DNA of 18,683 nt from assembly GCA_035719045.1 (NCBI GenBank), contig DASTGO010000543.1:1-18683 (forward strand), in the 5' to 3' direction. Shown here piece by piece: positions 15,220-18,683 of the stretch (its first letter is position 1; each line of letters opens with the position of its first letter). The notes beneath the pieces are model-generated. The model saw nothing but the letters and a program-made list of their open reading frames with translations, ran no database searches and had not been told where the DNA came from. This DNA is from DASTGO01 sp035719045. GTDB lineage: Bacteria; Actinomycetota; Actinomycetes; Actinomycetales; Kineosporiaceae. Made by a program: the position numbers and the translations under genes.

Positions 15220-15361
15220 GCGTGCCCGGGGCCGACGCCCCCAAGGCTCCGGGCACGCAGCACGGTGGAACCCCAGAACCACCGTGCCCCGACGACGAGG
15301 ACCCCCTGCCTCCGTCGTCGACCAGCCGGGCGGCGAGGACCCCCTGCCTCGCCGCCCGGCT
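15220..15361 (+). terminator. Array of four consecutive hairpins with C-rich loops
   Basis: Four stems are packed with 1-3 nt between them, starting 10 nt after the MCO stop. HP1 15220-15258 is 14 bp with one G-U pair and loop GACGCCCCCAA. HP2 15260-15287 is a perfect 9 bp with loop AACCCCAGAA. HP3 15290-15320 is 11 bp with one bulged C and loop ACCCCCTG. HP4 15324-15361 is a perfect 15 bp with loop ACCCCCTG. HP3 and HP4 share a 17-nt identical core. HP4 is followed by TTCACGTTTGCCTT. The array sits between convergent genes, so transcription termination is the minimal explanation. A stable 3'-end-derived small RNA is the alternative. Confidence 0.75.
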
Positions 15362-15428
15362 TCACGTTTGCCTTGCGGTGATTGGCGTCGGCGGGCCGCG
15401 GAACCCCCGGTGCAGACTGACTGCTGTC

Positions 15429-16250
15429 TTACGGGCCGTCCAGGAGGCCGACCCCTGCCACGATGGGCGCCGTGGTCTTCCTGGTGCCGTTGCGTCGCCA
15501 GGCGTCGGCGTTGACCAGGCCGGGCGACAGCAGTCGCATGCCGCCGAACCAGGACGCCACCTGTGCGCGGGTGCGTGGCACGAGCGGGGCGGTGGTCTCG
15601 GAGTAGATCTCCGCGCTCTTGCGTGTTGCCGCGTCGCTGTCTCCGTCGTCGACCACGTGCGTGACCACGAGAGCGCTGCCCGGGGCCATCGCGTCCCGGA
15701 ACGTGGCCACGATCTCGGCGGGGTCGTCCTGGTCGGTGACGAAGTGCAGGACCGCCGCCATGATCACGGCGATCGGCCGGGTGAAGTCCAGGTGCCCCCG
15801 CACGCCGGGGTCCGCGAGGATCGCCCCCGGTTCGCGCAGGTCGCCGTCCACGATGACTGTGCGGCCGTGGTCGGCCAGCAGGGCTCGGGCGTGGGCGAGC
15901 ACGATCGGGTCGTTGTCCAGGTAGACCGTCCGGGCGTCCGGGTTGATGCGGCCCGCGATCTGGTGGACGTTGGGGGCGGTCGGAAGTCCGCTGCCCAGGT
16001 CGAGGAACTGGGGAATCCCTTGCCGGGCAAGGCAACCCACCGCCAGGCGCAGGAATGCCCGGTTGGCCCGTACTCCGGCCACGATCAGCGGCTGTACCTC
16101 CACGAGGCGGGCGGCGAGGTCACGGTCAGCGGCGAAGTTGTCCTTGCCGCCCAAGAGCGCGTCGTACACGCGTGCGATGTTCGGCCGGACCGGTAGTTGC
16201 GCGGCGAACGCCTGTCCCTCCGGGCCGATCGGGCCACTTCCGTTGCCCAT
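15429..16250 (-). CDS. SAM-dependent methyltransferase, Methyltransf_19 (DUF574) family
   Basis: A 273-residue class I methyltransferase. The family hallmark NIARVYDALLGGKDNFAADR lies near the N-terminus, followed by SAM motif I FLDLGSGLPT, the acidic strand-2 motif VYLDNDPIVLAHARALL, an AVLHFV segment around motif IV and a C-terminal WFGGMRLLSPGLV region. This family is abundant in actinomycetes and the substrate is not established. ATG 16250 overlaps the TGA of the upstream gene by one base (TGATG), so translation is coupled; no strong ribosome site of its own is needed. The frame is open further upstream (to 16343) but those residues would lie within the neighbour and lack family similarity. 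It is the last gene of a three-gene minus-strand operon and faces the MCO hairpin array. Confidence 0.88.
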   Translation of the reverse strand: MGNGSGPIGPEGQAFAAQLPVRPNIARVYDALLGGKDNFAADRDLAARLVEVQPLIVAGVRANRAFLRLAVGCLARQGIPQFLDLGSGLPTAPNVHQIAGRINPDARTVYLDNDPIVLAHARALLADHGRTVIVDGDLREPGAILADPGVRGHLDFTRPIAVIMAAVLHFVTDQDDPAEIVATFRDAMAPGSALVVTHVVDDGDSDAATRKSAEIYSETTAPLVPRTRAQVASWFGGMRLLSPGLVNADAWRRNGTRKTTAPIVAGVGLLDGP

Positions 16251-16609
16251 CAGGCTTTGCCCTGCACAGCAGCCGGCTCCACGGTCAGGACAGTCGACCG
16301 CAGAAACCGTTGAGCCGTCCGCTGATCCGCCCCCGCAAGACACCTCACATGCGTAAGGTGACCAATGTCCGGGACCACGACACCGACCACGCCGTCCCGG
16401 CGCAGGTACTCGGCCAACCCGTACAGGCCGTCCTCGTCGCGGCCCCGGACATCGGTGAACACAGACCCCAACGCGTAGCCCTCACGCCGCGCCCACCCGG
16501 CGAACGCCTCCCGCCAGTCCATCAGCAGCCCCTCAGCCGCCTCCGGTTTCGCATGTGCGGGCACCGCCGCATACCCGGCAACGATCGGTCGTACCCCTGT
16601 CGCGGTCAC
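16250..16609 (-). CDS. Small resolvase-fold-like protein lacking the catalytic serine
   Basis: The product has 119 residues. The pattern RPIVAGYAAVP, then a long helix (about 25-45), YALGSVFTDVRGRDEDGLYGLAEYLRR and GVVGVVVPDIGHL resembles the N-terminal catalytic domain of serine recombinases (GYARVS..., VFTD..., VVxxLDRLGR). The catalytic Ser of YARVS is replaced (AAVP), the DRLGR arginines are missing, and no DNA-binding domain follows, so recombinase activity is very unlikely. Such proteins are sometimes annotated as recombinase family protein in actinomycetes. GTG 16609 overlaps the upstream stop by 4 nt (GTGA), and GGAG lies 8 nt before it. The end overlaps the methyltransferase start by one base. 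Role unknown; a regulatory or partner function for the methyltransferase is inferred from coupling only. Confidence 0.7.
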   Translation of the reverse strand: MTATGVRPIVAGYAAVPAHAKPEAAEGLLMDWREAFAGWARREGYALGSVFTDVRGRDEDGLYGLAEYLRRDGVVGVVVPDIGHLTHVRCLAGADQRTAQRFLRSTVLTVEPAAVQGKA

Positions 16610-17052
16610 CCGGCCGACTCCACACCCGCGCCCGTGCCGAACAGCCCCGACCGCACCGCTGCCCCGACCACGAACCGTGGGACGCTCGCATCGTCCAGGT
16701 GACGGTCGCAGCCCAGGACCGGGACATCCCCGCGCAGGTCCGCCAACCACGCACGGGTCACATGCCCGAGCCGGGCCGACAAGATGGCTGCCCGCTCATT
16801 CCCCGGCAGGCCCTTCGCCACCCTGTGCGCATCCACATGGAACACGTAGCCGGACCCGTCCCGTTCGCCGGTCAACGCGTCCTCCAGTAGGCCCCCACCG
16901 ATCGCATCGCTCAACTCCGGCAACGACAAACGCAACACCATCAACGACAACGGCAACCCGGCATCAACGGGAATCCGCAGACCCAACACCGAACCCGAAC
17001 CGGTCCGCCCGGCACCAGGCTCCCCAGCCGTCGTCGGCGTTCCTTCACTCAT
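16606..17052 (-). CDS. DUF3846-like hypothetical protein
   Basis: The product has 148 residues from ATG 17052. After a disordered Gly/Thr-rich N-terminus (about 1-25) comes a compact domain with LSLPELSDAIGG, then YVFHVDAHRVAKGLPGNERAAILSARLG, then LRGDVPVLGCD. The combination of LxELxxxIGG, a DxxxxxKGLPxNxRA segment and a closing GDVxVLG strand resembles DUF3846, a small domain of unknown function found in actinomycetes and phages. I regard this as a moderate match. GGAGGG lies 9 nt upstream of the ATG but inside a hairpin. It is the first gene of the operon and overlaps the next gene by 4 nt. It has no membrane segment and no recognisable catalytic motif. Confidence 0.65.
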   Translation of the reverse strand: MSEGTPTTAGEPGAGRTGSGSVLGLRIPVDAGLPLSLMVLRLSLPELSDAIGGGLLEDALTGERDGSGYVFHVDAHRVAKGLPGNERAAILSARLGHVTRAWLADLRGDVPVLGCDRHLDDASVPRFVVGAAVRSGLFGTGAGVESAG

Positions 17053-17061
17053 TCCCCGTGT

Positions 17062-17119
17062 CCCTCCGTTGGAGGGTGGTACCGGCGGCGGGTAGGGGCC
17101 TCACACCGCCGGTACCACC
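17062..17119 (-). promoter_or_regulatory. Leader with perfect 14-bp inverted repeat and SD-sequestering hairpin
   Basis: GGTGGTACCGGCGG (17075-17088) and CCGCCGGTACCACC (17106-17119) are perfectly complementary with a 17-nt spacer. Next to it CCCTCC/GGAGGG (17062-17067 with 17071-17076, 3-nt loop) pairs the likely Shine-Dalgarno of the operon's first gene. The two stems share bases 17075-17076, so they compete. In the transcript the large stem comes first. This could be a translational switch, an attenuator, or a DNA operator (each arm contains the palindrome GGTACC). Confidence 0.6.
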
Positions 17120-17411
17120 AGTCATAGATGCGCCAGGCGCCACCTCATGCATCGAACTCACAAGTCAGGCCCAGGTCGCGGGCCCATCGAGATCCGACCC
17201 CTTGTCACGGCCCCGAATCCTCCCCTGTGGTCTCGATCTCTCGAATACAGGGAAGCGTGAGCACTACAGAACTGGAAGACGATGGTCGCGGTCGGAGTGG
17301 TCAAAGTGGTCAAGGTCGGCGTTGCTTCGCCGCCGTCCTTCCCTGGACCGTGCAGGGCTTCAGCTACGAGGCAGAACTCCGTGAGCTACTTTGTTGCAGC
17401 GGAGTCGGTCA
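17120..17411. other. Intergenic region between divergent operon and regulator
   Basis: About 290 nt with no gene I can support. It should contain the promoters of the minus-strand operon and of the + strand regulator. An exact 9-nt tandem repeat AGTGGTCAA occurs at 17296-17304 and 17305-17313, flanked by further GGTC-containing copies (GGTCGCGGTCGG before, GGTCGGCG after). Some short frames run through it but show no consistent codon bias or recognisable domain. A ribosome site GGAG (17401-17404) stands before the regulator start. Confidence 0.4.
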
Positions 17412-18683
17412 GTGCGACCGGTGGCCAGAGAAGCTGGGGGTGCCTTGGCTCCACGTATGCGCAACGAGCGACTCGATGCACTCCTTCGAGAAGCAGGATG
17501 GTCGCGGGCGCAGGCGGCGACCGCCTTCAACCGTGTTGCTAAGGAAAGGGACTTCCTGAACTGCGCGAATATAGGCCGCTCTCATATCAGCATGTGGGTC
17601 GGGGGAACGAAACCCACAGGACAGGCACCAATGATCTTGTGTCAGGCATTGTCCCGTCGTCTGAGGCGGATCGTCACTCCTGCCGAGCTTGGATTTGCAG
17701 TTCCCGGCGCGTCGATGCAGGATGCGATGGATTGGCAAGCTGACCCGCTGACCACGCTCGTCGACCTCGGGAGGGCCGACTTGGACGCGGAGCGGAGGAC
17801 CTTCCTGGTCGGGGCCGTGTACTCGGCGGTGTGCCTCGCCGTGCCGGACAATTCCTGGTGGCGGGCCATGGCCGAAGTGCCGCCACCCCCGGCCAGGCAG
17901 CAGCGCGTCGGGCGCGGCGATGTCACCACTGTCCGAGAGTTGACCGCAGCCTTCTCACGTATCGATCAGGGGCGCGGCGGAGGACACGGCCGAAAGGCGC
18001 TCGTCCAGTACCTCCGCTCAGATATCGCTGGCTTTCTCCAGGGAACCTTCCCTGATGACAAGGTGCGACAAGACATGTTCTCCGCGGCTGGGGAACTGGC
18101 ATACCTCAGCGGTTGGATGGCATTCGACAACAGCGAACATGCGGTCGCCCAGCGATACTTCGCCCTCGCGGTGAAGTTCGCGGCACGAGCCGGAAACTAC
18201 CCACTCAGCGGTCACATCTTGCGTGCCATGGCTCACCAAGCTATTGACCTCGGTGCCCACCAGTATGGGCTGGATCTTGCCCAAGCCTCCATGGACGGAC
18301 AGCGCTACCTATCCGCAACCCCTCGTGAGCGAGCGCTGCTCGGCGTGATTCACGCGCGGGCACTCGCGGCCAATGGAATGAAGCGCGGCGCAGCCAAAGC
18401 CCTGCTCAGAGCAGAGGATGATCTCGCCTCGGCCAGTGACGGCATCCAAGAGCCGGACAGGACATTCTTCTTCGGAGAGGCGTCCCTGGCGCACGAGACG
18501 GCGTGCACTCTGCGCGATCTGGGCGACCGTGACACCGCGATCCAGCAGTTCCAGCGCAGCGTCCGCAAGCGCGGAGCTGCATTCCGCCGCACCCACGCCG
18601 TGACGCTCGGATACCTGGGGGCGGCGCAGATCGCCGCTGGTGGAGTCGAGGAAGCCTGCAACACCTGGACCAGGGTCCTCGAC
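17412..18683 (+). CDS. HTH-TPR transcriptional regulator, 3' end outside the window
   Basis: The frame is uninterrupted for 424 codons and has no stop before the window edge. GTG 17412 has GGAG 7 nt upstream. ATG 17457 begins the conserved MRNERLDALLREAGW segment and is the alternative start. Residues about 16-90 form an XRE-like DNA-binding region (AGWSRAQAATAFNRVA..., SHISMWVGGTKPTGQAPMI, LSRRLRRIVTPAELGF). After a linker, from about 200 onward, there are tetratricopeptide-like helical pairs (AVAQRYFALAVKFAARAGN, YGLDLAQASMDG, TAIQQFQRSVRKRG). Actinomycete regulators of this layout often sit beside small signalling or developmental loci. Codons ending in A or T (ATA, CGA, GCA, AAT) are more frequent than in the rest of the window, suggesting a different history. 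It is divergent from the methyltransferase operon and is its most likely regulator (inference). Confidence 0.8.
   Translation, partial: MRPVAREAGGALAPRMRNERLDALLREAGWSRAQAATAFNRVAKERDFLNCANIGRSHISMWVGGTKPTGQAPMILCQALSRRLRRIVTPAELGFAVPGASMQDAMDWQADPLTTLVDLGRADLDAERRTFLVGAVYSAVCLAVPDNSWWRAMAEVPPPPARQQRVGRGDVTTVRELTAAFSRIDQGRGGGHGRKALVQYLRSDIAGFLQGTFPDDKVRQDMFSAAGELAYLSGWMAFDNSEHAVAQRYFALAVKFAARAGNYPLSGHILRAMAHQAIDLGAHQYGLDLAQASMDGQRYLSATPRERALLGVIHARALAANGMKRGAAKALLRAEDDLASASDGIQEPDRTFFFGEASLAHETACTLRDLGDRDTAIQQFQRSVRKRGAAFRRTHAVTLGYLGAAQIAAGGVEEACNTWTRVLD

Noticed and set aside
15220..15361. Hairpin array considered as a CRISPR, integron attC or phage attachment site
   Set aside because: Stems differ in sequence, there are no repeat-spacer units of constant length, and no integrase or cas gene is present.
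9907..16035. A minus-strand open frame of about 2040 codons opposite the multicopper oxidase
   Set aside because: It is antisense to a gene with clear copper motifs and FN3 domains, has an Arg/Gly/His/Val-rich meaningless translation, and arises from the high GC3 of the sense gene.
16250..16609. Active serine recombinase
   Set aside because: The catalytic serine and DRLGR motif are absent, there is no DNA-binding domain, and no inverted-repeat crossover sites were identified.
17128..17559. A 143-codon + strand frame overlapping the start of the HTH-TPR gene
   Set aside because: The translation is low-complexity (Gly/Arg/Ser/Pro), lacks a domain, and conflicts with the better supported frame starting at 17412.

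Overview
The window is high-GC DNA in which the genes are packed densely on both strands. The organism is almost certainly an actinobacterium. The strongest evidence is a mycothiol S-conjugate amidase gene (mca) in the order greA - DUF4307 - mca - small membrane protein, which matches the order recalled around Mycobacterium tuberculosis Rv1080c-Rv1083. A DtxR/IdeR-type iron box, a Methyltransf_19 (DUF574) methyltransferase and an HTH-TPR regulator of the Streptomyces/Frankia type agree with this. Genus cannot be fixed from sequence alone. No tRNA, rRNA, CRISPR array, transposase or phage gene was seen.

Layout. (1) 1-2752: the tail of an unidentified gene, an AI-2E-family membrane protein, and threonine dehydratase (ilvA), both complete genes on the + strand. 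(2) 2856-5290: the conserved housekeeping block. greA and a DUF4307 membrane protein lie on the minus strand. They are divergent from mca and its translationally coupled small membrane protein. The divergent gap holds a perfect 16-nt direct repeat with a 21-nt period. (3) 5367-6506: a soluble PAS-containing chemoreceptor-like protein (minus), divergent from (4) 6753-9454: a GMC/choline-dehydrogenase-like flavoenzyme overlapping a short methylenetetrahydrofolate-reductase-like gene. An 8-bp inverted repeat sits at the likely GMC promoter. The pair would fit choline/betaine and one-carbon metabolism (inference). (5) 9455-15361: a strong terminator, an AT-richer 5' region with an iron box (15 of 19 matches to the DtxR consensus) and a structured leader, then a 1765-residue secreted multicopper oxidase. 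This protein has all four copper motifs, two GGSGY-type repeats and about six C-terminal fibronectin type III domains. Directly behind it lie four back-to-back hairpins, all with C-rich loops. (6) 15429-17052 (minus): three genes overlapping by 1 and 4 nt, encoding a DUF3846-like protein, a resolvase-fold protein lacking the catalytic serine, and a Methyltransf_19 methyltransferase. Their leader carries a perfect 14-bp inverted repeat and a hairpin that covers the Shine-Dalgarno sequence. (7) 17412-18683 (+): a divergent HTH-TPR regulator that stays open to the window edge and has visibly lower GC at third codon positions.

The best candidates for something undescribed are the iron-box/structured-leader/giant multicopper oxidase unit with its hairpin array, and the three-gene overlapping operon with its leader and divergent regulator. 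All structures and family assignments were read by eye; no alignment, folding or database search was run.
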